From Callipepla californica brunnescens (taxonomy: Eukaryota; Chordata; Aves; Galliformes; Odontophoridae), in contig JALIRH010000050.1 in assembly GCA_023055505.1 (NCBI GenBank), positions 1,240,001-1,304,000 on the forward strand: 64,000 nt of DNA, written 5' to 3'. The notes under the pieces were generated by a model. The model searched no databases. It worked only from the letters and a program-made list of their open reading frames with translations, and was not told the origin of the DNA. Below, piece after piece: positions 35,348 through 49,549 of this stretch; position 1 is the stretch's first letter; each line of letters starts with the position of its first letter. The position numbers and the translations under genes are program-made.

Positions 35348-38300
35348 GAAGCCTGCAAAAATAAATAAATAAAAATTAAGGATCACTCAAAAAAACCCAA
35401 AAAATAAAACAAAACCTAAAATTTTTGTTACTGTCATTGTACAGGGTCCAGCCATATTTCATCCTGATTCAGTTTCAAAAGGCTGAAAATAGCCCACCAC
35501 CTCTTTGTTATGTTTACAGTACTCAGTTGAGAATGTATGTTCAAATATATTGTTTACCAGGCTATATTTGGGGGAAAATAAAGGGAAAGTGAGGAATGTT
35601 TGTATTTAAAAGCACTATATATCATGTTTGTTTTTTCAGCTAGCCATTTCTAACCATGTTTATGAATGCTTTACACTGAATCTGGACTTTGCCATTTAGA
35701 TACTCTTAGAATAATTTGAATTTTCATCTCTTCTAACCTTTATTGTGAAGAACTGTACATACTAACCCCTCTCATCCTTAAAAAGAGGTTTTTTCCAACT
35801 GGACAAATTCCTGTAGTTTTGGAAGCCAAAAACAGTAAAAGCATCATGGTATGAAAAAGTCCTTTTAAATGTTCAGCATATGACCGTGTTTTACTGATAA
35901 AAGAATTTTCCATCTCTAGAGATACAAAGCTGAAAACAACAATGCTCTACATCAGGGAGATAAAAGATCACTGTGCTGAAAGTAATCACTGAACTATGAC
36001 ATTTTAAGCGTGAAACTGCCTTTTACCTATGAAGTTTTCACTTTCTTCATTTTTTTCCAGATTTTTTTTTAAATAAAACTATTTCCTTAGAAATAATCAG
36101 AAGTATCTAAAGAATATAGAAATAAGAGTTTTAAGGAAAACCAAACTTCATGTCAAAGTTTGTCCATTTAAAGTGAAATTCTCTAGAATTATTTTCCTCT
36201 CTATGAAAGATAAAAAGATATTTTTCATATGCTGGCTGTATGAAAAAGCAAGCTGGCATGTGAAAGACTGCAGAGCTGTTTCCAAGGTACATGGTTAGTC
36301 CAAATAGAAATGCTAACTGCTATCCTGATATAAATTAAAGGTACAGTTAGATTGTTGTTCAAATTACTGGAAAGGTGTGGGCCAAGGGCAGTCTGAATAG
36401 CTCTGGATTTGACTGGTAAGCCATTAATGTTTACTCAGGTATTTAAATCCAAGTATTGTTCATTATAGTTTTCCTGAATGGACCTTACTTCCACACTCAC
36501 TTCTAAGTGAAATTTGCTTATCATTTGATAAAATGTTTGTCATATCCTTATCTTCTTGACTTAACTGATTTATGCAATAGCCTCTCTTAAAAAAATAACA
36601 ATGGAAGGGGAACTATGTGTAGAAGATAACAATGGTACTACAAATCGTTTCTGTTTTCTTGGGGGGCATTAGAATACTTTCTTTAAAACAGCAATCACTA
36701 TTTTCATCACTGTGAAATCTCGTAATAAAATTTTCAAGGTATAAGCTAACTCTCATGGATTCCTATTGCAGCTGAATCTACCTGAAAACATTTCTTCTCT
36801 CTAAAATCAGCCTTCTCCTGTCCCCACAGTACAAATTCATCGTATACCTGATGAATGTTATGTGCTGTGTAGAACTTCTCAGGGCCACTGAGTGCACAGT
36901 GGTATTTCAGGATTGTACCAGCATGCACCCCAAGAAACCCTGTCAGGTAGCTCTGTATGAATAACAATTATGTTGTCACAAAGTGGGTGTGCAAGCATCT
37001 TAGCCTGTAATGGATTCATCAGTGGTAGATCTTGAAGTTTTGGGATCTGAATGTGCCAAAATTGAAAATATAACCTTGAATGATTTTGCCAAATTCTGTT
37101 ATGTAACCCACGGGGATGAATAACCCAGCGAGTGAAAGCAGTAAGGTACTCAATCTGAATTTACCGTAGAGGATAGAAGTAAAATAAGCCATTGTTCCTG
37201 CAAGTAAAACAGTGACTGCCTTCTGCAAATTATTTTGCAGAAATTGAACTTTTTGCACTGAAGACTGAAATATGAATGCAGCAATAGAATCAAGAAGTTA
37301 TGATTTATTTTTAAAGGCTTTATGATGGCATTATACTGTAGTGGTTGTTTTCTTAGCAGACTGTATAGTAGAGCTGTGTTTTTTCTGAGAACCACTTGCA
37401 TTATTTTTCTCTGGTTAGCTCAGCAGCTCAGGAATATGAACTATAAGAGAAAAGGCTTTCTGATGAAACTCCATTACTATTTTCTATACTTGGTGTAAAT
37501 ATATATTTTTTCCATTTTCTCTCAAACTCAATCCTAGCACATCAGTGAAGCAAGGCAGCTACTCTTAAGTTTACAACAAACCATTTGCATGTTAGGAGAG
37601 AAAAATATCCAAGATTTACAGCTTATCCCACAACATTGCACTAGTTCTTAATACAAAATCAAGGCAGGCATTTCCCTAATACTGACAGTGCAACAAAAAT
37701 CTCTTCATCCCAGCAACCAAATCTAGAACACTGTCCAAATATAGTATCCAGTCTTTGGATTTCCAATCCAATTAACAACTTCAAAGAACACTAAGACTGC
37801 CAAGGAGAAACAGGAACCCTTAATGTTAGCTAAAGCTCCTAAAATACATATTGGGAAGCAGTAAATTCCTGTTTTTCTCTTGTTTACAAGTGTTCTGTAA
37901 ACAAATGCATATTATTAAGAGTTAGTTTGCTTCAAAGTTTAAGAAAACTTTTTGTTTTTCTCTCTACAAAAAGAGCTGAGATGCTGCAGTGAAAGGCAAA
38001 TTATGAAACTGTGGAAAAATCAAATCATTTCTCTCAGGACTATTTTCTGTAGCCAGTACAGCTTAGAATTCATTATTGTATGTTGTGTAATTAGTCACAC
38101 AGTACTGGTTCTGGACCTTAATGTTTTGTGCATAAGTGCAAGGCCTGGAGGAAGGAACTCTTGATACTTACACAGCCTAATTGCTAAGAGCATTTTAGTG
38201 TTAAAAGTGAGGAAAAGTACATCACCACTTTCCCCTTTTTTACCTTTTCCTGTTTTGCTTTTCTCACTAAATAGTAGCATTTGTTCATATGTCATAACTC

Positions 38301-41300
38301 AGGATCTAAAAACCTAGATTCCCTTTCCATTCTAAAGAGAAAGGTATATAAAATATCTTGTTTCAGCTGTCTGTTTACAAAACATATTCTTTTCTCGCAG
38401 TCCCATACAGTAATTGTGTTTATGTGAGAATAGCACTAATTGCCAAGTTGTTTGTTCGCTTTTATTGGACTAATTGCCTCAGTGCCAGGGTTCCTGCTTG
38501 AGAGTGGAGAGTACCAGTGTGTCTTGTTTCATCTGTTTACCTGACATATGAACTGAGTCAGTTACTCCTTTTTAACGCCAGGCTGTTGTGAGTTATTTTT
38601 CATTTTCTTGATATTTATTGTAGATTGAATAATACCATATAGTGCCACACAGCATTCAAAATCGTTTTTACTTGTGTAGCACTTGCATTACTGCTGTATT
38701 TTTGTGAACAGACAATATGAAAATTATTTGTATAAGCACTCTGTAACTTTCTGGCCTTCCTCAAATTGATTGCAAATAACCAAGTGTAAGTTCTTGATAA
38801 GGGACTTTGAGAGCTGAGAGAAAAACTCAGCAACTGAAATTCTCTAGGAGAGGAAAAAAATGAACTGAAAGTAGGAGCCAGGTTAATCAAGCAGAAGCCA
38901 TGAGTAGAACTGCAAATCAAAAAATGAAGAAAAATATGCTTAGATGTTCTTACTAACATGGAACTCCACATGGCTTTGTCTACCTTTACATTGCAAGAAT
39001 ATGATGAGAGCCATTCCTCAGTCTGTATCAGTAGTTATTATTTCAAGTACAACGGAGATAAGAAATGTTGGATCCTTCTTAAAAGGGGCAAAAAAAAACC
39101 CTAATAGCAAGTTTCTTGCATGAGCAAAATTAGGCCAAGAACTCCTTGGCTATGAAACTATTATACCTCAGATCACAGCACTGAGCACAACTCAGTGCAA
39201 ATTGTCAGAATGTTTTTTGTTTTTTTTCACACATTAGAGTTTACCTGGATATGGATTGTACAGCTAATTTATGATAGAAGAACCCATTTATGAAATAGGG
39301 TGTATCTGATACAACCTGCATTATGGCCAAGGGATGAACCACATCCTTATTTCCCTGAATACTGAAGCCAAAGAAAAGTTAATCTGCCTAAAGTTCTAGA
39401 CTTCTTCCTCAGTGCTACATACAAAATAGGTGTCTCTCAGTCCTTACAGTGCTACTTTCATTAAAAATCAGATACATTAATATTTGTCTATTTACTCGGA
39501 CACTTCATATTATCCTTGTATACGTAGGCTAGTATTTGTTAGATACTTGTAGCTCCCTTTGAGTTAAGGAAAATAAGTACCTAAAAACTCTGAAAAACTA
39601 AGATTTTGTAACTTCACAAGGGCGCAGAGATCTTATTATCATTTTCTAAAATGCATAATCATGTCCTGCCAACTCAGTGCAACCATATATTGTGACTGCA
39701 ACAAGTTACTGTTACTCCTCCAGATATTCATTCCTACAGACTGAGTCACACATTCTCTCTTGCTTCAAAATACTAAATATATCATGCTCCTTGTATCTGT
39801 CGTTGTATGATTCAGCATCCCATGTTTTTACTAATTTTAGGTCTCTGAATGTTTTCCATTTTTCATAGTTCTTTTGGAAGTACAAGTGTCAGAGATGGAC
39901 ATGCTGTTAGAAGGTTGGTTACAGAACACAAAAATAAAAGGAGCTATGACTGCTTTACTCATACTTAGGTTGCGCCTTTGTAGACATGAGTCTTTTTGAT
40001 TTAGAGTTTACATTTGAGTGATATTTTAGTAGGGCACTTAGTTCTTTGGGATAATCATGTCAGGGCATGGAAATCCCTTCTACTTCCTGTTTTTTGTGTG
40101 TGTTTATGAAATACTTTACCATTTATTATAATGAATTCTAAACTATTTTCTTTGCTTTTGCTTAATAAGTACTTAGCTGTCAAAGTTTATGTACTGAGTT
40201 TCCCAAATGAAGATAAATATTTAGTGAATATTTATTTTCCTTTCCAGTGTCCCTGATATAACCAACATCATCTAGTTGTTGGGCAAAATCATTGCTAGGA
40301 TTCTTTTTGTTCTATAATTTGCTTGAGAAAATATGTATCATCAAGTGCTAGATGTCATAATTATAAGTTTTTCATGCGTATTTTCCTCTTTCTATACCTT
40401 AGAGATCTCATATGCTTCCTAACATCATGTGTGAACTCACTATTAATAGCTAGTAAATAATAACTTTATTTTCCTTATCTTTCAATTGATATTTATTTTT
40501 AAAAATCAAACAAAAAATCCTGTTCAAATAAATAAAAAAAAAATATCAAATAACTTAACTTTAAATATCAAATAAATTCCTCTGTTGAAATACAAACCAG
40601 CTATAGATATAGATAGAACTTTTTTCTCTTCACCTACAGTATGTACACTAATATATATAGGTGAAAGCTAATCACTCAGTTCTATGAAACTTAAATCAGG
40701 GAGTCTATAAATGATAATAACTACTGCTAGAACTGGAAGTGACATCAGATAGAGGGTTGGTCTATCAGGATTCAATTTAATGGCATCCAACCTAACAGAA
40801 ATTTTGGAATTAAAAAAAGAAGACAGTTTTGTACAAAGAAGGCCTTTTCATTCATACTTTCCCATAATACCTTCTGTAGTAGCTTTTAAACACTGATTTT
40901 AATATTCCGGTCATTCATTCTTGAAGTCTCACTAATGCTAATTAAAACAAGTGTATACTTACAAATGAGGAATTCTGAGTCTTCTTATTTACTACTTATT
41001 CCCAGCAGTGGCATATAAATAGTTAATAAGTATCATTCCCTTTTCTTCCCTCTGTCCTTTTGTAATCAATAGCTCAGGTCTGAGCTAATTGCATTCTTCT
41101 TGTTCCTCCTTATGCCCATTCAGTCTAAAAGGTCAGTGTTCTGCTGACCATTTAAAATCACTTAAAGGCAACATTTTTCTTTCTCCCCACCATAGATTCC
41201 ATGACTTTCCAAATTCCTTCATCGCTTATTAACTGGTGATTGCTTTCCTGTCCCTCTCTCTTTTTCTTTTAATCATATTTCCTTTATTTGTCCTGATTAA

Positions 41301-41608
41301 TGGTTTTAGATAAACATAGCACATCGGCCTTGGACTGGTAGCGTATGTATGAATATCTTTTTTTGTTCATAATACCTTGTTTCTTGTGATCACATTAAAG
41401 AAAATAGATTGCAGCACAATAGGAAAGACTGGATACTCAGTGATTGTATTAGTCCAGTTGAGTTTAAACACGTTGTTCCTGTTTGCCCAAATTCGTTTTA
41501 TGGTCAAAGTATTGCTTTGTTTATAAATACATTGAACTTCTGATTTATTCCTACCTTTATTTCAGAATTTTTTACATGGAAACCTCACAGTCCATAACTA
41601 GAAAACTC

Positions 41609-41642
41609 AAAAAAAAAAAAAAATAAAAAAAAAATAAAAAAG
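41609..41642. repeat. A-rich tract (A13-T-A9-T pattern)
   Basis: An A-rich tract interrupted by two T. It could be the tail of an old retrotransposed copy on the + strand, but nothing recognisable precedes it. Confidence 0.85.
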
Positions 41643-43561
41643 AGACAAGAAAAGAATCAAAGAACGTAGAAGATGCTTATTCTTTGCTCTCTGAGCAATG
41701 TCCTAGTCACCCTTTCACTATCTTGTGGCTGAATCATTTTCATGTATTGTTTTCAAAGGTTTGCTCTCTGGGAGTGCCACGTTCACTGTGGTAAAGAAAC
41801 ATGAGTATGTACTTTGGGATCAACAAGTTTTGTTTACAAATAAATGCATTTTTGTTTTCAAAGTATCCTTCAGCCTTATTCAAAACTCAATGAAAAATTT
41901 GAGCTTGAAATTGCTCATTCCCTACAACCTGATACAATGAATATTTTCTGCTGACAGAAGTAATCTATTTGGCAAGCTTTGGAATGAGTGGACTCATGTC
42001 TTATCAGGTATTAGTGTATTTCTCCTTACTTTAGTGTGAAGGACTATGGAAAATTAAAAAAGTATTTGACAGGTGGCTTCCTGTTTTATCTCTTCCAGGA
42101 ATAATGTGCCAGATTATATTTGCCTTGTATTAATTTATTGCTTAACGTGTAATGACAGCCAGTCTTTCTCCAGCTTGAATGTAGAGTGAGTCTCTTTCAT
42201 GCTCTCCTTTACAATATAGCCCTAGTCCTACCTGGACATGTATTTGAATTATGTTGAATGTTTTCTGTGTCCCATTGTAGGCTTACGGTAGGTTACAGAC
42301 CTAAAAATTGCTTCCCCTTCAAGGGTTAAACCATATAACATAAGTGTGCCTTATTCTAAGAAAGCTGCTCTCTTTGGGGTCAAGTAGAGCACTGAGCTAC
42401 AATCATTAATAAGCCATTTTGTGTTTGCCTCTGTGATCAAAGAATTCTTGTCCAGAGTACTGAAGCTAGTTTCCTTTGCATTTCAGCTTCAAATTTAGTT
42501 TCCAGAGAGAAGAGAGAATAAATCCTGACAACAACAATGGTGAATCTTTAATGGCACTCATTAAAGCCAATGTTTGATTTTTCAACTGTGCTACCTGAAA
42601 TTCAATTTTTACACCAAAAAATGCATTTAAAGGCTTTGGGGCCTTTTGTAGCAAACACCCTTTCAGAAGTTATACTGATCGGCTATGCTGGATGGAAGTC
42701 TACTTTATGTTGTTTGTTCCATTAGTTCCTTTAATTTCTTTTATGATAGTTGAGCCTTTACAGCAGTTAAAAAAAAAAATCTAATAGTGGCTTTGATCTT
42801 CAGATATCAGCTAGAGGGTACTCCACACTTGGATTTTTAATAATGTACTGCAGGAAGTAACCATCCAATGAAAAATCCTCAATTACTTTAAAAGCTATCC
42901 TTCACCATGCTTTTACATTTACAGGCCTTTCTCCTTTTTTGAAATTTCAACCTCCATAATACAGAGGTGCTTTAAGTAATTATTTATGACGGCATTACCT
43001 CATACTGATTTTCTTCTCGGTGCATACACCAGAGTTGCATGTGCTTTGTTAGAGCAAGAAACATGATCTAGCTGATACATTTTCTCCCTTTTCTCTGACA
43101 TAATTGATGAAAAACAATCCTCAGAGACAGCAGTGCCTTTCACTTGCTGCATGGGATGCAGCATTCCTTTAACTATTTTTCAGTAAATGAATTAATTGGA
43201 ACAAAAATCCAAAGCAGAACTCTGCATTATAAGAAGTTGCAGAAGATTTATTTCTATGCCTTCAGGACTAAGCCTCTCAAAATACTGATTTTCATATACT
43301 GCCCAAGTCAGTGCATCTTGATGAATGTAACTAAAACCTGTGTTATTTGATACATGAGTGTTTGGCTATGTGTATGCGCACACAGTTGCATCTACACTTA
43401 CTGCCCGTGTGACAGGATACTGAGTGTTGCAGATGGTGTATACTGTGTGTAAACAAAAATTCCCTTGCTTTTTAGGGCATAGCTGATCAGGATTTGGGTT
43501 TGTTTTTTTTTTTGAACAAAAATACAGCTTTTGGGGGAAGAAAAAAAAAAGATATTCTTCC

Positions 43562-43612
43562 AAAAAAAAAAAAAAAAAAAAGAAGGAAAGAAGGAAGGAG
43601 GAAGGCTCCCTA
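43562..43612. repeat. 51-base polypurine tract
   Basis: A20 followed by (GAAGGAAAG)-type units without any pyrimidine until 43613. A similar G/A block lies just before it at 43531-43551. Two minus-strand open frames over this region are low-complexity artefacts rich in Phe and Lys. Confidence 0.9.
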
Positions 43613-44940
43613 GCTGCAAAGCCTGCCTGTCTCACCAGGTCACACGTTAGTCTGGTGGTGGTTAGAGTCACCAAAATGGGCTCCTTCACTAGATATGAGT
43701 TCATCCACATGTGCATAAAGAGCATGGGAAGCTGTATTAGATTCAAAACGGGAGCCTTGATAACCTGCTCAATATCTGTGAATTATTAATGAGAAATAGG
43801 GTTCTCCATGCTGTCTGAATGCTTGCTATTCCTTAGTTATGATCCTCTTTCTATCATTTAGTATTTGTACCTATTCTTAACCAGATAAATGGGCTTTAGA
43901 TTAAATGTTGAGTTATATCAAAGCCCTGGTATAGGAGACACAGACTCATGCTCCTGCCCTGCTGGATGAGAAAAGAGGCTTGAGCATTGAAAGTGTCAAA
44001 CTCCTGGACAGTTTCTCACCATCTCTTGATGAAACCTTTCTGTCATGTATTAATAACGTAACAGGCTTGAAACCCTTGTCACAGCCTTGATATAGACAAT
44101 GTCAGCTATGCCTGTTCTTCATTCTTCGTTCTCTCAATATATTTATTTTCTGGCACACAGTGCCACATTCAGCCTCCTACATCTGAGGTGACTGCTCAAA
44201 CCTCTTTACTCTGGGATACATGCCTATGTAACTTGCACTGTTGTCAGAATCCTAGCTCACCTCCCTTCACATTTTAACTCAGATGCTGGTGTGCCAGGGC
44301 ACTTCTTATCCTGACTCCTGAGATCAGAGTGCTTCTGAACATGCCAGTCCTGCTGAACTCTGTTAGGCAATTAAATTAGAGACACGTCATAGCCGTGAGA
44401 TGTGCTAAAAGGCTTTTGCTGACACTACTTACCAGATCCTGAAGCCTGCTTCCAAGAAATGGGAGACAATCCCAGTCAGATCTGAAGTTTTCCATCTCCA
44501 CTCTGTTGTTTTTTTAGGAGGATTCAGGTTCAGCTGAATGGCAAAGAGGGTAAATGATGACAGGACTGTCACTGTCTTATTTCATTCTGAATTACTGTAT
44601 TAGTAGTTTTCCTGAAAGAGTAGGTTCTTAGTTTGGTTGCTTTATTTTTGTACCTGGAATTAAAGAATAGAACAATAGCTAGGTTGTTAATAGCTGTTAG
44701 AAGAAGAAAAAGAAATTTGATTTTCAGACACCTCTACCTATGACTGTAAAGCTTTTTAATGTGGATATTGGATCTCTAAATGTTTCTTGAAATTACTTCC
44801 AAGGACTACATAAATGGAATCTGTAATTAAAGTAACTTTCGTATTAGAATCATAGTTAACTGAACATGGGGTTGTCTTTGTGGATTGTCTGGAAGACAGA
44901 ATTGACGAAAACACAGCTGTTTTTGTCCAAAACTCAAATA

Positions 44941-45000
44941 TCTTAAAAATAATAATAAAAAGAAAATAAAAAATAAAAAAAGAAGAAAAAAAAAGAAAAG
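44941..45000. repeat. A-rich simple sequence
   Basis: Imperfect AAT/AAAAT/AAAG units, almost all A. The minus-strand open frames over it are phenylalanine-rich artefacts. Confidence 0.85.
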
Positions 45001-45513
45001 ACCCAGACAAAACAACACAAAACAGCTTCAGACTTTCAAACATGAAATGAGCTGTAGAGCTCATATATCCGGAACTGGGGAATAGAGGAATCAGATAACT
45101 TAGTCTTCATGGGAATATTGTAAAATCCTTAAAGATCTCCAAAGCTCAGAATCACAATAAATCTAATGAAACATGCATAGAATGCATCCAAGGAGTCCTT
45201 CCCTCAGGTCATTAAAGTACTTTCTGCAAAGTGCTCTTCAAATCCTTGGACTGAAGAACACAGATCTGTACAGCGAGATTTACAATGTAGTCATATGAGA
45301 TTTGCAATTCCTTCATCAAGCTCTATGGCAGTGATACAATGCTCAGAAGATTTGCCTTTGTTTATTTTTCCTTCATTTTCAACTAAACAGTAAATAAAAT
45401 TACCAAAGTAAATCAATACCATTTCCATTTCTCCTCAGGGGATTTAGGCTTCTCTATATTTGATATTTCTTCCTCTCTCTTGTAAAACACTGTGAGTAAT
45501 GGATGCCCAATGC

Positions 45514-45540
45514 TAAAAAAAAAAAAGAAGAGAAAAAAAA
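45514..45540. repeat. A-rich purine tract
   Basis: Two A runs separated by GAAGAG. Simple sequence in unique DNA. Confidence 0.8.
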
Positions 45541-48500
45541 TTAGTGTGCTCTTGGCATTGTGACTGTCCACATTACAATAGCATTCTGGTGCTTAGTTTG
45601 ATATCAAGGTCCTATTCTGCTATGTTTCTGGGTATAGTAGAAGATAATCTTCATTTTAGAGCAGTTTTATTCTCAGTAGTGATGATAAATGGAAGACAGT
45701 AGAAAGAAAGTTCTATGTTTCTCATTTACAGACAGTTTTAGAGCACAGAGTTTATTCTTACACTGCTTTGTCAAGTTGAGGGATGCCCCAGTGAGGGAGC
45801 ACTATTGCATTCTCAAAGACAGACTCCTCATGGAAATTCCAAAAACTCAAAACCACTGTGGCTCATACAGAGTAGATTTATTCTCTTATGTTTGGTTTGT
45901 GCTCCTCTTGTTTGCTCCACGGGCTCACCTATAACCCTTTGAACAAACTTAGGAATGGCTCACACTTGCTGCCATCTTTCTCTGCTTCATTCACAGTGTC
46001 TGAACACTGAAAATTTGCAAGTTCTGTGACATAGGCAGAGTGAGAGTGATCTGTCTACTCCTTTGATAGAGAGGGTGATAGGAAAAGTTATGACTTCCAA
46101 TAGTGCCTTGTTCATCTCTGGCTTAAAAAAAAAGTGATTTTCCATGCACAAAGAACAACTCAGTCTCTGTGAGTGTCATCCCTGAGCTTTGATTCACTGT
46201 ATTTGCATTGTCAGTACTCACCAAACAATATGTATTCATAAATATATTGGAGGATAAACAGTAGGCTTCCAGTATCAGGATATATACTGGTAAACATATT
46301 AGTTGTCACTATGCCATGCAGACATTCTACAACAGTGAGACAGGTACTGGATAGTGTTGTTCCAAGCTAAATCTCTGTAATTCAGGATGTCTTTTGCAGC
46401 ATCCAGGAGTCCAGCTGTTAGTCTAGCCATAGGCAGTTCCAAAAAAAAATAAGACCATAAGCTTGTTTTTTAGTAATCCTATGTGGCTGTAGGCTTGCTC
46501 CTTATGATTCTGTGTGAAGTCATTCCATTAGTTATCTCATGGTCATCACTGCCACACTGATGTTAAGCTGGACATACTAGTTATGTACACTGAAATGCTG
46601 AAAAAGAACTTGCATATTCTGTTCATAGCATAATGTTAGATGTGCATCTGCTGCATTAAAGCATCACACCACATCATCTGTACCTTAATCTGCCTTCTCT
46701 CAACAGTGGTTATGAGCCTCAACTTTCAGCAACCCATGACAGCCTCCAGAATTAAACTTAGTATTCAGTTCCTGTTGAGTGACCGCTGAATTCATCTTTG
46801 GGTGACTCATGTTGCCCTGGAAGTACACGCAGGATTGGTTTGAAGCAGGAAGTACTTGAACCATCAGAGTTCCCAGTCAAAGGTTTCATTTTATAAGGGA
46901 GATAAACAGAGATCCTTTCAGGATGAAATTTCTAGAACACCCTTAGGTAACTTCACTGAGGTTTTGGTCAGTGGCCATTTGTCCCAGATCAGAAGACTGT
47001 AAATGACATCAGGTATTCAATCCCAGCCTTCTCTCATTTGCTATTGTAACTACAAACAACAAAAAACAGTCTCTAGTTTCTGAGAAGTATTCAGCTCACA
47101 GCTAAGGTGTCTATTTTATATATTTACAACTAGATGTCTAAGTGTGGCTTTGAATTTAGTAAGCAGAAGAGGAAGCTAAAAGGCAGAAATCAAGTCCAGA
47201 CTAATGATGCACAGCGCTGTATAGTGGAAGAATATTCTTAAGCTCACAGGTGATTCATTCCTTCCTATACGCCAGAATGTATTGCCTTTTATACAAAGGA
47301 AGGTACCCATTCAAAAATCATGTTAGAGCAAAATGGTCATTCACCATCTTTTACCTCTTCCCATCTTTCAGTTGTACAAGCTCTTTCCTTCATAGTTTCT
47401 GTTCATCTGAAATGATAACTGCACATAACTACATGCTTGTTTCCTGAAATGAAAACATTTTTAGGGACCATTTGTATCTGTTGTAGCAATGCAAGCAGTT
47501 GTTTTCATGATAACAATACCAGAGAATACAGATGTTATTAGATATATTTTGACATATGTGTCTCTTTATACACCTGTAAATCCCCAGACAGCTTTAAAAG
47601 TGAAGACATTTTTGTTTGCAGTGTTCTTTCAAAAAAAAAATACTGAGGTAATTACAGTTGTTTCAATGTTATTTTTCTGTACTTCAGTAGTACTAAGTAC
47701 CAGTTTGATATTATACTTTTTTTTTTTTAAAGATACTTTATTACTTTATTGTTTTCCAGCAAAATACAAAGCCAGGAATAGATGGGCTGAGCAGAAATTC
47801 ATTCAAACCAACAATTACTGCTTATATATAATGAATCATTCATTTTCTAGCATGAAACATCTCTTGCAAAAGCAGATACATTATAATCCATCCAGCCATG
47901 GTGTTTTCTTATCACAGGAAGTGAGAATAATACTCCATGACAAATAAATATGGGTTGTTTATTTTAAGGTAACACAAATTAATCTACATACAAGGAAATT
48001 GTGAACTTAATCTACATTGATAAAAGATTGCATCCAATCAATTTTGTGGCTTCTGATCACATGCAGATATTTTATTCCATGCTGAAAGGAGTTGTTTTGA
48101 GAATTTTCCCTGTGAATAATGAACCAGGACATTTTATTTCATAATATTAGATTGGGATCTTCCCTATCCTCTCCATTTTTTTTTTTTTCTGCAGTTTCTT
48201 CCTCAGTTTTTGAAACGTCCTGGCACTACAGTGAATAGCCTTCTTAAGGGAACTCAAAACAGTTATATTTAACACAATCACAGTTATTCTTTTCCCTGAA
48301 GTTATTGAAAACTGTAGCTTTATAACAAATTACTCTTGTTATGTGCAGTTCTTTAGTAGAATCCCTCAGAAGTAGTGAGCACATCATGTGGACTAATACA
48401 CTTATTTACCTTTGTGTTTGTGCTCTTCAATTATCACTGGTTTGTGTATCTTGGTAACTGAAATAGCAGCCTGGCATTAATTAATTTCTTTTGTTGTTTT

Positions 48501-49115
48501 TTCTTTAAATCATAAACTTTGAATAACGCAGTGTTTCAGCGGTGCTCTCCAGTACTCCTATGAAAAATCCCAGTGAGTCAGTGTCATTCATCTTTTGTCA
48601 TATATGTGCATCACCTCTTGCCCTTAGCATAAAAGACCATTTCAATCCTTGCACCTTTTCCTTAGTGTAAACTCTGTCTTTAGACTTGTATTTTGTCAAA
48701 GGGCCCTGAATAACATTATCCAAGAAAATAGCTATGGAGTCCAATTCTTGATAAAATTTCTCATTTTCCAGGCAGATTTCAGAGAAACCATTGTGTTCCT
48801 GGACCCTATGTGATCCAATACTTAGTTTGATTTCTTAGTCTTCTTGTTAGCATAGGCACCTATTTCATTCTAATCACCGTGCTGCAAAGTTAGGAACTTC
48901 TGGCTTCCCCTCAGCAGTTTGTGAACTGACTTCTATGTCCAGCTAGTAGTAATTACTCTTTCACAATTTTTATGGCAGTGGTTTCATGCTGTTTTCAAAT
49001 TGTTTTATTCAAAATCTTAATCATGGACAGGTGGCTTAGAAGGGAAGCACTTCAGCATAGGCTCAGGAAGATTTGCAAACTGCCTGAGTTTTATTTTGCT
49101 TTTTAAACCTTCTGG

Positions 49116-49135
49116 TATATATATATATATATATA
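49116..49135. repeat. (TA)10 microsatellite
   Basis: Ten TA units with no interruption. Confidence 0.9.
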
Positions 49136-49388
49136 AAGCTTAATTTTCACTTGGAGTAGAGCTCTTCAAATTTCTGCAATACAGTTTCATAGTTAACCTT
49201 CTCTGCCCCGAGCTAACTGAAAACTGTTGAAACATCAAAGCTTTAAAGCTACCTATTGTTGGATATAGCTCCCTGTCTTCCTTTTCATTAACACCTATGG
49301 CCAAATTGCCTTCCTTTCATTGCCTTTTCAGCTGTTGTGAGGCTTTTAACTGCTTCATTCTTCAAAGTCTTTGCTTAATTTGCTGCAG

Positions 49389-49549
49389 TTGACTCAATTC
49401 TCGCTCAGAGCCAAGAGGTCTGCTTTTCAGAGTGTATGAATTTGTGCCAGCGGATCCACAGCCTGGGTCTCTGTCCAGTGCTAAGGTCCTGCTGCTGCTG
49501 GAGTCAGATGTGGATCAGAAGGATACCCCTAGACAAAATCATTGTAAAG
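49389..49549 (+). other. Candidate orphan exon, open in one frame
   Basis: This 161-base block is markedly richer in G+C than its flanks. It is preceded by a good splice acceptor (TTAATTTGCTGCAG, AG at 49387-49388) and followed by a donor (AAG|GTAGGC, GT at 49550-49551). One + strand frame, starting two bases in, stays open for all 53 codons. Translation includes DSILAQSQEVCFSECMNLCQ and ends WIRRIPLDKIIVK; it is cysteine-rich in the middle. It would enter in the middle of a codon and leave at a codon boundary. I recognise no family, and an opening of this length is not rare by chance, so it could equally be a noncoding RNA exon or an old repeat. Confidence 0.25.

Larger units (their letters stand above)
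31473..49388. other. Long unique AT-rich stretch with no recognisable transposon
   Basis: About 18 kb in which I find no gene, RNA or transposon. It contains simple repeats (listed), two minus-strand open frames sharing one frame at 32032-32517, a CpG-containing block at about 33065-33410, and a G+C-richer block at about 43920-44490. The longest open frame of the window (47489-47947, 152 codons, + strand) is hydrophobic and low in complexity, with no motif and no splice context, and is read as chance. Stretches at 38390-38500 and 42100-42200 are rich in TAAT cores and look like possible enhancer DNA, but this is only an impression. Confidence 0.45.

Noticed and set aside
38615..38971. 118-codon minus-strand open frame
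   Set aside because: No domain, serine- and phenylalanine-rich, no splice or promoter context.
43366..43746. 126-codon minus-strand open frame
   Set aside because: Reads through the polypurine tract as poly-Phe/Lys; low-complexity artefact.
47489..47947. Longest open frame, 152 codons, + strand
   Set aside because: AT-driven composition with hydrophobic and F-rich runs, no motif, no signal or splice context, and it passes through an A9 run and a T10 run. Consistent with chance in 64 kb.
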